The notes under the pieces were generated by a model. The model worked only from the letters and a program-made list of their open reading frames with translations, was not told the DNA's origin and ran no database searches. This document shows positions 23,603-31,156 of a stretch of 31,156 nucleotides of DNA, piece by piece (positions within the stretch are counted from its first letter, which is position 1; the number at the start of each line of letters is the position of its first letter). The DNA is taken from the NCBI RefSeq assembly GCF_900545205.1, contig NZ_UQYC01000013.1, positions 1 through 31,156 on the forward strand, in the 5' to 3' direction. The stretch is from an uncultured Veillonella sp. (lineage in GTDB: Bacteria; Bacillota; Negativicutes; Veillonellales; Veillonellaceae). The position numbers and the translations under genes are program-made.

Positions 23603-24589
23603 TTAACGGTCACCGTTGAAGATGGAGTTTTTAACAAGTACATAGTCTACTTTGCGGATTGCTTGTAGAGTAGTACCGCCAGCATAAGAGATAGCGGATT
23701 GTAAATCTTGTTCCATTTCAACTAATGTATCAAAGATAGAACCTTTGGAATCGATGAAGATTTTTTTGCCTTCTACGTTTTTGCGTTCACCTTTTTGGAA
23801 CTCAGAAGCGGAACCAAAGTATTCTTTTACTGCTTTACCGTCAACGATTTTTTCTTCCCCTGGGGATTCTTCATGACCAGCGAATAGGGAACCAATCATA
23901 ACCATAGTAGCGCCAAAGCGAATAGATTTAGCAATGTCGCCATGATCGCGGATACCACCGTCAGCAATGATAGGTTTAGTAGCTGCTTTAGCGCACCAGC
24001 GAACTGCAGCCAATTGCCAACCACCAGTACCAAAGCCAGTTTTTAATTTAGTGATACAAACTTTACCAGGACCGATACCAACTTTAGTTGCATCTGCACC
24101 AGCATTTTCAAGTTCACGAACGGCTTCTGGTGTACCTACGTTACCAGCGATAACAAATGTACCAGGTAAGTTCTTTTTAATGTATTGAATCATATCGATT
24201 ACTGCATTGGAATGACCATGAGCAATATCGATTGTAATGTATTCAGGAGTTAAGTTTGCTTTTTTGAATTCATCAACTAAAGCAAATTCCTCTGGTTTTA
24301 CACCAATGGAAATAGAAGAGTATAAATTAAGGTCGTGCATGCGTTTAACAAAATCCATACGACGTTCTGGTTGGAAACGATGCATGATATAGAAATAACC
24401 TTCACGAGCTAATTTTTCTGCCAATTCTTCGTCGATAATAGTTTGCATATTTGCAGGAACTACTGGCAAGCGGAATGTGCGGTTGCCTAATTTAACATGT
24501 GTATCACATTCGCTACGGCTTGTTACGATACATTTATTAGGAATTAATTGCACGTCTTCATAATCAAAGATGTTCGTTGTATTAATCAT
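23603..24589 (-). CDS. guaC: GMP reductase
   Basis: NADPH-dependent deamination of GMP to IMP, used to rebalance adenine and guanine nucleotides. The 328-residue TIM barrel of the IMPDH/GMPR family lacks CBS domains. The catalytic Cys178 lies in GIGPGKVCITK, followed by TGFGTGGWQLAAV and the phosphate-binding IADGGIRDHGDIAKSIRFGA; ENAGADATKVGIGPG precedes the loop. Absence of a CBS insert and the short length separate it from IMP dehydrogenase. The start at 24589 follows AAGGAG (complement of 24601-24606). Upstream in-frame ATGs would add residues across the promoter and are rejected. It has its own promoter and is divergent from thiT. Confidence 0.93.
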   Translation of the reverse strand: MINTTNIFDYEDVQLIPNKCIVTSRSECDTHVKLGNRTFRLPVVPANMQTIIDEELAEKLAREGYFYIMHRFQPERRMDFVKRMHDLNLYSSISIGVKPEEFALVDEFKKANLTPEYITIDIAHGHSNAVIDMIQYIKKNLPGTFVIAGNVGTPEAVRELENAGADATKVGIGPGKVCITKLKTGFGTGGWQLAAVRWCAKAATKPIIADGGIRDHGDIAKSIRFGATMVMIGSLFAGHEESPGEEKIVDGKAVKEYFGSASEFQKGERKNVEGKKIFIDSKGSIFDTLVEMEQDLQSAISYAGGTTLQAIRKVDYVLVKNSIFNGDR

Positions 24590-24632
24590 ATTTTCTATAT
24601 CTCCTTCGAGTATTACAAATTGAACCTGTACC

Positions 24633-24661
24633 ATTATACAAGAGTCGCGTAAAATTTTCAA
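24633..24661 (-). promoter_or_regulatory. Promoter of guaC
   Basis: On the minus strand TTGAAA (24656-24661) and TATAAT (24633-24638) are 17 bp apart: near-consensus, about 44 bp before the start codon. Confidence 0.8.
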
Positions 24662-24680
24662 TACGTTCCGAATATTTTGT

Positions 24681-24709
24681 TTGGACTCAGAAACGAACTG
24701 TAGTACAAT
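24681..24709 (+). promoter_or_regulatory. Promoter of the thiT-mobAB-moeA operon
   Basis: TTGGAC (24681-24686), a 17-bp spacer and TACAAT (24704-24709). Its -35 lies 19 bp from the -35 of the guaC promoter, so the two are back to back. The transcript leader of about 55 nt is too short for a TPP riboswitch. Confidence 0.7.
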
Positions 24710-24768
24710 ACAAGTAGATTATGCAAGTTATATACATTAATATATATGGTAAAGGGAGGTTGATTGAC

Positions 24769-25299
24769 ATGGATCAGTCCAAAACTCGCATGCTTGCAGA
24801 AGCAGGTGTGGCGATTGCAATTGCTCAAGTATTATCCTTTATTACGATTTTTCATATGCCTCAAGGAGGCTCCATTAAGGCTGCAGCTTTAGTGCCGCTC
24901 ATGATTTATGCCTATCGTTGGGGTGGTGCACGGGGAATTTTTGCTGGCGTCGTATATGGTATTTTACATTTTATTTTAGGCTTTAAATCATCTGTACACT
25001 ATTTAAGTATTATATTGGATTATCTAGTTGCTTATGGTGCCATAGGTGTATGTGGTTACTTCAAAGATTCTATTTCTGGACTCATTACAGGTTCTATTGT
25101 TGGTATTGCATTGCGCTGGATCGCCACTGTTGTGAGCGGTGCCGTTGTGTTCGCTAGCTATGCACCTCAAGGTCAAAATCCATGGATTTACTCCATGATT
25201 TATAATGCCTCTTATATGGTGCCAGATGGGATTTTAAATATTGTTGTTTTACTATTCATCTACCAAGGTGTTAAACGAGGTTTAGGACGTCGTGGATAA
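24769..25299 (+). CDS. thiT: ThiT, thiamin-specific S component of an ECF transporter
   Basis: A 176-residue integral membrane protein with about six helices that binds thiamin and docks on the shared ECF energising module, which is not encoded here. Family features are HMPQGGSIKAAALVPLMIYAYRWG in the N-terminal half, YGILHFILGF, ILDYLVAYGAIG and the C-terminal APQGQNPWIYSMIYNASYMVPD, which holds aromatic residues of the thiamin pocket. The ATG at 24769 follows GGGAGG (24754-24759) by 9 nt. Its end overlaps the start of mobAB by 8 bp, so thiamin uptake and molybdenum cofactor genes share a transcript, an uncommon pairing. Confidence 0.88.
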   Translation: MDQSKTRMLAEAGVAIAIAQVLSFITIFHMPQGGSIKAAALVPLMIYAYRWGGARGIFAGVVYGILHFILGFKSSVHYLSIILDYLVAYGAIGVCGYFKDSISGLITGSIVGIALRWIATVVSGAVVFASYAPQGQNPWIYSMIYNASYMVPDGILNIVVLLFIYQGVKRGLGRRG

Positions 25300-26416
25300 A
25301 TTAGGTTTAATTATTTTGGCTGGTGGTTTGAGTTCTCGAATGGGGCAACCTAAGGCATTATTGCCTTGGGTTAATGGTGAAAGCCTCATATCTCATGCAC
25401 TTCGTAAGGGATTAGAAGCGGATGTGGATGATATCATCATCTCCATTGGTGATGATGATCAGTTAGGACATGCCATTCAGACTCATATTATTGATACGTT
25501 ATCGAACGATGAGAAGAATAAAGTTTCTATTGTTCGGGATTCTATTGAGCGATGTGGTCCTCTAGGGGGACTTTATAGTGCTCTAGCTGTTGGAATGAGT
25601 CCTGCCTATGCGGTGATGGCTGTAGATATGCCATTTATGCCTATGGATTTATATTATGATTGGTTATATCAAGTGAATCATAACAATTGGAATGTCATAG
25701 TTCCTACTGGTTCTAGAGGTAAGCCAGAACCTATGGCGGGAATTTATAGACCTCATATTGTATCATTACTTCCATCTATTCTGGCCGGTAAAGACGTATC
25801 GTTGCAGCATGCCCTTGATACGATTGGTCATGTTGAATCTATTGATGCCAGTGATTATGATTGGGAGCTAAGTAATGTAAATCATTATGATGACTATCAA
25901 TGGGCTCGTGCATTAGCAGAAAATGAGTTCCGTCGTGTGCCGCTTATTAGTGTAGTAGCATCAAAACGTAAAACAGGTAAGACTACGGTAGTAACCCGTC
26001 TTGTAGCTGAGTTACAACGAGCTGGGTTTTCTGTAGGCGTTGTGAAGAGTGATAAACACGGCTTTCAAATGGATCATGAAGGGACCGATACAGACCTTTC
26101 TTATAAAGCTGGCGCTGATGCGGTGGCTATTGCTGGCCCTAATGAAACAGCGATTCGTATACGCACTAAAGAACAATCAAATCTGTATGAAATATCACAG
26201 TTTATGCCTGTGGATATAGTTATACTAGAAACAAGGTCCCAAGGCATTGCCCCTATTATAGAGGTTACGCAAGAAGGACATACAGAAGAGCTTATCTCAG
26301 ATTCTATCGATCGAGTAGCTATAATCGAAATTAGCAAGTTAGACCAAGACGTACCTAGATTAGTACGTCACATACAGGAAATGATGAGGTGTTTAAATGG
26401 CCGTCGTTACTGTTGA
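25292..26416 (+). CDS. MobA-MobB fusion protein
   Basis: A 374-residue two-domain protein for the last steps of molybdenum cofactor synthesis. Residues 1-about 208 are MobA (molybdenum cofactor guanylyltransferase): ILAGGLSSRMGQPKALLPW (8-26) binds GTP, and VMAVDMPFMP is the Mg-binding Asp strand. Residues about 217-374 are the MobB GTPase-like partner: SKRKTGKTT P-loop near 223-231 and MDHEGTDTDLSYKAGAD. The first P-loop Gly is Ser here. Fusion of the two occurs in other Firmicutes. It starts with GTG, overlapping thiT by 8 bp, and ends 20 bp inside moeA, so translation is coupled. The product implies a bis-MGD-type molybdoenzyme elsewhere in the genome. Confidence 0.88.
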   Translation: MDKLGLIILAGGLSSRMGQPKALLPWVNGESLISHALRKGLEADVDDIIISIGDDDQLGHAIQTHIIDTLSNDEKNKVSIVRDSIERCGPLGGLYSALAVGMSPAYAVMAVDMPFMPMDLYYDWLYQVNHNNWNVIVPTGSRGKPEPMAGIYRPHIVSLLPSILAGKDVSLQHALDTIGHVESIDASDYDWELSNVNHYDDYQWARALAENEFRRVPLISVVASKRKTGKTTVVTRLVAELQRAGFSVGVVKSDKHGFQMDHEGTDTDLSYKAGADAVAIAGPNETAIRIRTKEQSNLYEISQFMPVDIVILETRSQGIAPIIEVTQEGHTEELISDSIDRVAIIEISKLDQDVPRLVRHIQEMMRCLNGRRYC

Positions 26417-27632
26417 GGAGGCCCTTCAATTATGGGATGAGGCCTTACAAACACAAGTTCATAAAGTAGAAACGATTGATGTTAAGGCTGCGAAAGGATA
26501 TGTGTTGGCAGAGGATATTATTGCCCCTACAGATGTACCAGCCTTTCCAAAATCTGCCATGGATGGGTATGCCATTGCCTTTTCCGCGGATTGTAATGAG
26601 TATATTGTTGACGGTGTTATAGGCGCCGGCGTTGTATGGGAACAACCTGTTGCACTAGGTCATGCAGTACGTATTATGACGGGCGCACCTATACCGGATA
26701 CATGTGATACTGTTATCATGCAAGAACAGGTAGTTGGCTCCGGAGAACCGGGTACAACAATCATAATTCAAGGTAAATACAAATGTGGCGATCATATCAT
26801 CCCTCAAGGTGAGGAATGTAGTGCTGGCACTATTGTGATTCCTCGTGGAACAGAGGTAACCTCTACGGTACAAACTGTTTTGACTGGTCTGGGGTTGACT
26901 GAGATTGCTGTCAATGCAATGCCTCGCGTGTTAGTCCTTACCTCTGGCCATGAGGTGATTGAACCTGGTGAAAGCTTAACAGCTGGTAAAATTTATAACT
27001 CTAATAGAGCTATGATTTGTGGACTCTTGGAGGATTTAGGCTTTCATAAGATTACGCACTATCATGTCAGTGATGCTCCAGAGGAATTAGACTCTGAAAT
27101 TAACCATGTGTTACAGCTCAGTGAAGATGCTGATATTATCATTAGCTCTGGCGGCGTATCCGTAGGGCTATTTGATACAATGCCTCTTATTTATGAAAAA
27201 TTAGGCGCTAAATCTATTTATGCGCGCATTCAAATGCGGCCTGGTGCAGCATCTTATGGTGCTGTAACGCCTAAAGGTCAAATTATTTTTGGCCTGTCTG
27301 GTAATCCGGGGGCTGCATTCAATGGTTGGCATCTAATCGTAGCACCGACCTTAAAACGCTATAAAGGGTTGGCAAACTGGACTACACCAGTCGTGGCCTG
27401 CGTAATGGATTCAGAGCTTTTTAAGCGTAATGCCTTTGATCGGTACGTACAAGGTAAAGTCATATTTGGTGGTGGGGTCCCACGCTTTGTGGCTAACCGC
27501 CATTTTAATAGTAGCAGTATGTTAGGCCTCTATACGGTGAATGCATTGGCATGTATTCCGCGTGGTGTACATGAAGTACATCCTGGTGATACCTTTAATG
27601 TATATCTACTAGGACTATTACCTGCTGTATAG
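26397..27632 (+). CDS. moeA: Molybdopterin molybdenumtransferase
   Basis: Inserts molybdenum into adenylylated molybdopterin. The 411-residue MoeA shows FPKSAMDGYAI (50-60), TGAPIPDTCDTVIMQEQV, the MogA-like domain with SSGGVSVGLFD, and FGLSGNPGAAFNGW. The C-terminal domain IV ends in HPGDTFNVYLL. Its start overlaps the mobAB end by 20 bp, with GAGG 8 nt upstream. It is the last gene of the thiT-mobAB-moeA operon; the hairpin at 27703-27736 follows about 70 bp later. Confidence 0.94.
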   Translation: MAVVTVEEALQLWDEALQTQVHKVETIDVKAAKGYVLAEDIIAPTDVPAFPKSAMDGYAIAFSADCNEYIVDGVIGAGVVWEQPVALGHAVRIMTGAPIPDTCDTVIMQEQVVGSGEPGTTIIIQGKYKCGDHIIPQGEECSAGTIVIPRGTEVTSTVQTVLTGLGLTEIAVNAMPRVLVLTSGHEVIEPGESLTAGKIYNSNRAMICGLLEDLGFHKITHYHVSDAPEELDSEINHVLQLSEDADIIISSGGVSVGLFDTMPLIYEKLGAKSIYARIQMRPGAASYGAVTPKGQIIFGLSGNPGAAFNGWHLIVAPTLKRYKGLANWTTPVVACVMDSELFKRNAFDRYVQGKVIFGGGVPRFVANRHFNSSSMLGLYTVNALACIPRGVHEVHPGDTFNVYLLGLLPAV

Positions 27633-27671
27633 GTCTTTATATAATATGTATTTATGTCATCTAAAATTCTG

Positions 27672-27736
27672 TTGACCGCAGATAAATAAATATATGATAA
27701 TAAAAGCATCCCTTGGAGTATTAAGGGATGCTTTTT
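27672..27736 (+). promoter_or_regulatory. Overlapping promoter and terminator before the first AraC gene
   Basis: TTGACC (27672-27677), 18 bp and GATAAT (27696-27701) form a promoter. A 12-bp perfect terminator stem follows at once (AAAGCATCCCTT, 27703-27714 with 27723-27734, then T residues). A start near 27708 would fall inside the 5' arm, so RNA from moeA could be terminated while RNA from this promoter would lack half the stem. Confidence 0.6.
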
Positions 27737-27758
27737 GTATGTGGAGCAATAGGGCATA

Positions 27759-28781
27759 ATGGACTATTTTGACTATTCATATAAACATAACTACATAGAG
27801 TTTAGCAGCAACATATATAGGGTTAGTACATATCATTATAACTGGCATGCAGAAACTGAGATTTTTATCTTGTTAAAAGGTAGCGTTGAGATGAGTTGCA
27901 ATGGTGAGGTTTTTACGCTGAAACCTCTTGATGTTGTAATTATTTCTCCTCAAGTAGGGCATGCAACATTAGCCCTTGAAGAGGATACTATAGCCTTTGT
28001 TACTCATGTAGGTAACGAATTTTACCAACAGTATGATTCTGATTTTGGGACGTATCAATTTATTTTACGTTCAGATGATAGTACGCGTCATAATGAATTC
28101 TTTACAACCTTACGCCATCATGCTGCTATGACGATGTTATTGATGATTAAAGGTGAAAGCCCAGTACATCGAATGTGGATAGAACACCATTACTTAGCTT
28201 TGGCTGGTGATGTATTTAGAGAGTTTGATCCCATAAAAAAGGTTCACGAAAATGCTAGACCTGGCGATATAAAACCGGCATCTTTTGATAATATGATTGC
28301 CTATATTGATGAGCATTATGAGCAGAAAATAGAGTTAGAGGATATTGCAAAAATTGGGGGCTATAATGTTGCTTATACATCGCAGTTTTTTAAACGACAA
28401 ATGGGGATTTCCTTTGTTGAGTATGTATTGCGGTTGAGAATCCGTGATGCTACTGTTCGATTAGCTAGTACGGATGAGGCTGTTGCAAGAATTGCAAGTG
28501 ATTGTGGATTTGCCGATGTGAAAGCCTTTAATATGGCTTTTAAAAAGCATTTTAATATGACTCCCACAGAATATCGTAAGCACGTAAAAGGTATTGGCCG
28601 TAAAACTGTTTTACAAGATTGGAAAGAAATAATTTCTGTAGACAACCAAGATGTACTTGATGTGTTGCATTCGTTCTTGTCCTATGAAGATGATTCACGA
28701 GCTAAGAGCGAATTGGAATTTATGAGCAAAAAATTGGAAGCTTTGAAAGAAAAGTTAGCCGATGTAGTAAAGGATTTATAA
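27759..28781 (+). CDS. AraC-family transcriptional regulator with N-terminal cupin
   Basis: A 340-residue regulator. Residues about 20-110 form a cupin-like sensor (WHAETEIFILLKGSVEMSC, ISPQVGHATLALEED). Residues about 178-275 carry two helix-turn-helix motifs of the AraC/XylS type: IELEDIAKIGGYNVAYTSQFFKRQ, then VARIASDCGFADVKAFNMAFKKHF and MTPTEYRK. An extension of about 60 residues follows, ending in a Lys/Glu-rich helix (KKLEALKEKLADV) that may be a coiled coil. It is a close paralogue of the gene at 30285. The start is set by similarity to that paralogue; the SD is weak. Target genes and ligand are unknown; the SemiSWEET and membrane protein genes next door are candidates. Confidence 0.87.
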   Translation: MDYFDYSYKHNYIEFSSNIYRVSTYHYNWHAETEIFILLKGSVEMSCNGEVFTLKPLDVVIISPQVGHATLALEEDTIAFVTHVGNEFYQQYDSDFGTYQFILRSDDSTRHNEFFTTLRHHAAMTMLLMIKGESPVHRMWIEHHYLALAGDVFREFDPIKKVHENARPGDIKPASFDNMIAYIDEHYEQKIELEDIAKIGGYNVAYTSQFFKRQMGISFVEYVLRLRIRDATVRLASTDEAVARIASDCGFADVKAFNMAFKKHFNMTPTEYRKHVKGIGRKTVLQDWKEIISVDNQDVLDVLHSFLSYEDDSRAKSELEFMSKKLEALKEKLADVVKDL

Positions 28782-28958
28782 AGCTGTTTTATTATATTTC
28801 TATGGTAACTAGATTATTATAGTAGCTAATTCTTATAGTAACTCTATTCGTATGATAAACGTTTTGCGGTAATTTATTTTTGATGAATTTATGACATATA
28901 TAGAAAGATTAGAATTGGGTAAATTTCTATATTAAGAAAACCTATAAAGTTATAAATA

Positions 28959-28989
28959 AAGCACTACTGTTGATAAGTAGTGCTTTTTT
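28959..28989 (+). terminator. Terminator after the first AraC gene
   Basis: AAGCACTACT (28959-28968) pairs exactly with 28976-28985 and runs into T residues, 180 bp after the stop codon. The rest of the 400-bp gap (28782-29180) holds an inverted repeat ATATAGAAA/TTTCTATAT (28898-28906 with 28924-28932) and TATATTCT/AGAATATA (29107-29114 with 29126-29133), both possible operator or RNA stems. I see no gene in it. Confidence 0.85.
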
Positions 28990-29180
28990 ACATGTATTTT
29001 ATGGGTGAATTTATATATCAATACACTCTAAAAATACAGTAAATCGAGAGAAATCTATATTTTTCTGTGGATTTTACTATAAAAACTACCTTTTAATTTG
29101 GATAGTTATATTCTCCAAACTGAGTAGAATATACTTCATCAGGAGTAAAAAAATTAGTAAGTTATAATTTTGGAGGATAT

Positions 29181-29447
29181 ATGAATCAAGTAAAATTTAT
29201 GGAAAACGTAGGTAAAGTTGCAACTGTTACTGCTGTAGCTATGTATGTATCTTACTTCCCACAAATCATGCACAACCTAGCTCATCCAGGTACAGGTGAT
29301 TGGATCCAACCACTTGTAGCTGCGATCAACTGTACATTATGGGTAGCGTATGGTTTGTTCAAAGAACATAGAGATATTCCAGTAGCATTAGCCAATGCAC
29401 CTGGCATCTTCTTTGGCTTGGCAGCAGCTATTACAGCGGTTATGTAA
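29181..29447 (+). CDS. SemiSWEET-type sugar transporter
   Basis: An 88-residue membrane protein of three helices, one PQ-loop/MtN3 unit that dimerises to form a sugar pore. The PQ motif is at 27-28 (VSYFPQIMHNL). INCTLWVAYGLF (49-60) contains the Asn-Trp pair and ANAPGIFFG (71-79) the pocket Asn72. The length is typical of bacterial SemiSWEETs, which equilibrate glucose- or sucrose-like solutes. GGAGG lies 5 nt upstream of the ATG. It is transcribed alone, between the two AraC paralogues. Confidence 0.87.
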   Translation: MNQVKFMENVGKVATVTAVAMYVSYFPQIMHNLAHPGTGDWIQPLVAAINCTLWVAYGLFKEHRDIPVALANAPGIFFGLAAAITAVM

Positions 29448-29503
29448 TTTAAAGAGTAGAAACATAAAACTATAATTTATTGACATGTAAAATAAGATTA
29501 CTG

Positions 29504-29570
29504 TTGACCGTTGTTAATTATATATATCATAATGAATGCATCTCTTAGATTTATAAGAGGTGCATTTTTT
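29504..29570 (+). promoter_or_regulatory. Overlapping promoter and terminator before the membrane protein gene
   Basis: TTGACC (29504-29509), 18 bp and CATAAT (29528-29533) are followed at once by a 12-bp stem (29536-29547 with 29554-29565, one wobble) and six T residues. The predicted start near 29540 lies in the 5' arm. The layout and the shared CTGTTGACCG match the element at 27672-27736. Confidence 0.6.
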
Positions 29571-29591
29571 ATGTGAATAAGAGAGGTTTTT

Positions 29592-30233
29592 GTGGTTAAT
29601 AGTACTGACTCTATTAGTGTATATAGACAAATTTTTAATGCCGTTGTGCGTCCTAACTTATGGTTGCCATACTTTCAGGCTAGAGGAACTTTAAGTGGTT
29701 CTATAAAAGGTATTATATTTTATATAGTATTAATGCTATTTATCATGACTTTGGGGAGCGTAAGCGTCAATTTATTAAAACCTGAAGCTACAACAACATT
29801 AGCCGAACTTTTAATTAATCCTACTCTTGCAAGGAATATAGTAGGTTCATTTTTAACTTTTATTGTTATGTCTGTTGTCTTTGTGCCTGTCTTTTTATTG
29901 ATAGCAAGAGGGGCCGACGCAACATTAACATTAAATCGAGTTTTTATGGTATATTTATATGCTTATTCTGAAATATTTTTAGTTAAGAGTATAGAGTTAT
30001 TTATTTTTTCACTTATGTCTGTTTTTGTACTGACAAATATTGTTAATATGGTTTTTGCAGGCGCGGTAATTTTTGGGACAACCTTAACCTGTGGACTTTT
30101 ACAGATAGTGCTGTTTTTTAAAACGTTTAAAATAGCTCTTGATATTCCGTATTTGACAATAGCAGTAGCTGGTGGAATCGGCGGAGGTATTTCTATACTT
30201 ACCTTATCTCTGTTAGAGAAAATTGGCTTATAA
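29592..30233 (+). CDS. Multi-pass membrane protein of unknown function
   Basis: A 213-residue protein with about five hydrophobic helices after a short soluble N-terminus (YRQIFNAVVRPNLWLPYFQAR). The helix layout, the N-terminal FNAVVRP segment and the central Pro-containing helix recall Yip1-like bacterial membrane proteins, but I cannot confirm the family. It uses a GTG start with GAGAGG (29580-29585) 6 nt upstream. It has its own promoter-like element and lies 51 bp before the second AraC gene, so the two may be co-transcribed. Confidence 0.6.
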   Translation: MVNSTDSISVYRQIFNAVVRPNLWLPYFQARGTLSGSIKGIIFYIVLMLFIMTLGSVSVNLLKPEATTTLAELLINPTLARNIVGSFLTFIVMSVVFVPVFLLIARGADATLTLNRVFMVYLYAYSEIFLVKSIELFIFSLMSVFVLTNIVNMVFAGAVIFGTTLTCGLLQIVLFFKTFKIALDIPYLTIAVAGGIGGGISILTLSLLEKIGL

Positions 30234-30284
30234 AACTTGGTGTTTAATAATTATTGTTAAATTTTTAGGGAGCATATAGCTAAT

Positions 30285-31156
30285 ATGGATTACTTTCACT
30301 ACACCTATAAACACAATCACATAGATTTCAATAGTGATATATATAAGGTTAGTACCTATCACTATAACTGGCACAGTGGCGTAGAAATCTTAATCTTGCT
30401 AAAGGGCAGAATCGACATGAGTTGTAATAGTGAGGTTTTTACGATGGAACCTCTTGATACAATTATTATTTCTCCTCAAGTTGGTCATGCTACGTTAGCC
30501 TTAGAGGAGGATACAACGGCTCTTGTTATTCATGTAAGTAAGGAGTTTTTCCAATACTTTGATCCTAACTTCGGTATGTATCAATTTGTATTGCGTTCAG
30601 ATAAAACTAACCGAGATAATGAATTTTTTACGTCCCTACGTCATCGTGCTGCACAAATGATGTTGTTAATGGTAAATAGTGAAAGTTCTGATCGTCAATT
30701 ATGCTTGGAGAATCATTATTTAGCCATGATGAGTGATATATATCGGGAAATTGATGCGATTAAGACTATCCCTGTACATACAAAGCCTGCTGATATGACT
30801 GTAGCTACCTTTGATAAAATGATTGCCTATATTGATGAAAATTATAAGCAGAAGATAGAGTTAGAAGATATTGCCAAAATTGGCGGTTATAATGTGAACT
30901 ATACATCTCAGTTCTTTAAACGCCAATTGGGTGTTTCATTCTTAGAGTATTTGTTGCGGTTGAGATTACGAGAGGCTACAGTTCGTTTGGCTAATTCTGA
31001 AGATGGAGTAGCACATATTGCGAGTAGCTGTGGTTTTGCAGATATTAAAGCCTTTAATGTAGCTTTCAAGAAACATTTCCATACAACGCCATCTGAATAT
31101 AGAAAGCAAGCAAAAGAGATGGGACGAAAGACCAAGCTACATGATTGGAAGGAAAT
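30285..31156 (+). CDS. AraC-family regulator, paralogue of the gene at 27759 (cut by window end)
   Basis: The reading frame is open from ATG 30285 to the last base of the window, giving 290 residues of an expected 340 or so. It matches the first AraC gene along its length: YHYNWHSGVEILILLKGRIDMSC, ISPQVGHATLALEEDTTALV, IELEDIAKIGGYNVNYTSQFFKRQ, HIASSCGFADIKAFNVAFKKHF, then GRKTKLHDWKE, where the partner has GRKTVLQDWKE. It differs in the sensor at several pocket-like positions (HSGVE for HAETE). The SD is weak (GGGAG about 12 nt upstream). No promoter is seen in the 51-bp gap, which suggests co-transcription with the membrane protein gene. Confidence 0.85.
   Translation, partial: MDYFHYTYKHNHIDFNSDIYKVSTYHYNWHSGVEILILLKGRIDMSCNSEVFTMEPLDTIIISPQVGHATLALEEDTTALVIHVSKEFFQYFDPNFGMYQFVLRSDKTNRDNEFFTSLRHRAAQMMLLMVNSESSDRQLCLENHYLAMMSDIYREIDAIKTIPVHTKPADMTVATFDKMIAYIDENYKQKIELEDIAKIGGYNVNYTSQFFKRQLGVSFLEYLLRLRLREATVRLANSEDGVAHIASSCGFADIKAFNVAFKKHFHTTPSEYRKQAKEMGRKTKLHDWKE

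Overview
The window looks like the chromosome of a Veillonella-type bacterium (Negativicutes, the Firmicutes with an outer membrane). This is inferred from AT-rich DNA with Shine-Dalgarno-led, Firmicute-like genes, an outer-membrane autotransporter at the left end, and gene families typical of an anaerobic amino-acid and organic-acid user. No rRNA or species marker is present, so the genus is a judgement, not a proof. I see no prophage, insertion sequence or CRISPR array.

Left part (1-7,350): the terminator of an unseen upstream gene; a 748-residue autotransporter; a two-gene unit of an iron-sulfur-type flavoprotein and a low-molecular-weight tyrosine phosphatase; a tRNA-Arg(CCG) with its own promoter and terminator; two divergent membrane-anchored proteins (one unknown, one LemA-like); a methyltransferase paired with a YgbA-family cysteine-rich protein; and a small CPYC thioredoxin-fold protein on the minus strand.

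Middle (7,350-19,450): ilvB-ilvN (first step of branched-chain amino acid synthesis), a beta-carbonic anhydrase with a hairpin in its leader, a membrane-anchored metallophosphoesterase, then the arginine cluster: M20 amidohydrolase - argF - argC - argB - argD - 60-residue membrane peptide - second M20 amidohydrolase. A very good promoter with ArgR-like palindromes precedes it. The carbamoyltransferase lacks the aspartate that binds the alpha-amino group of ornithine and sits beside a deacylase. Together these raise the possibility of an N-acetylated route to citrulline.

Right part (19,450-31,156): a DcuC-type dicarboxylate carrier preceded by a degenerate 11-bp tandem array; a double-DUF805 membrane protein; an MFS transporter whose ribosome binding site is paired into an upstream leader; GMP reductase (guaC, minus) back to back with a thiT - mobAB fusion - moeA operon (thiamin uptake and molybdenum cofactor synthesis); then two AraC-type regulators that are close paralogues, flanking a SemiSWEET sugar transporter and a multi-pass membrane protein. 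The second regulator runs off the window. Two genes here start just after a promoter whose predicted start site lies inside the 5' arm of a terminator hairpin.
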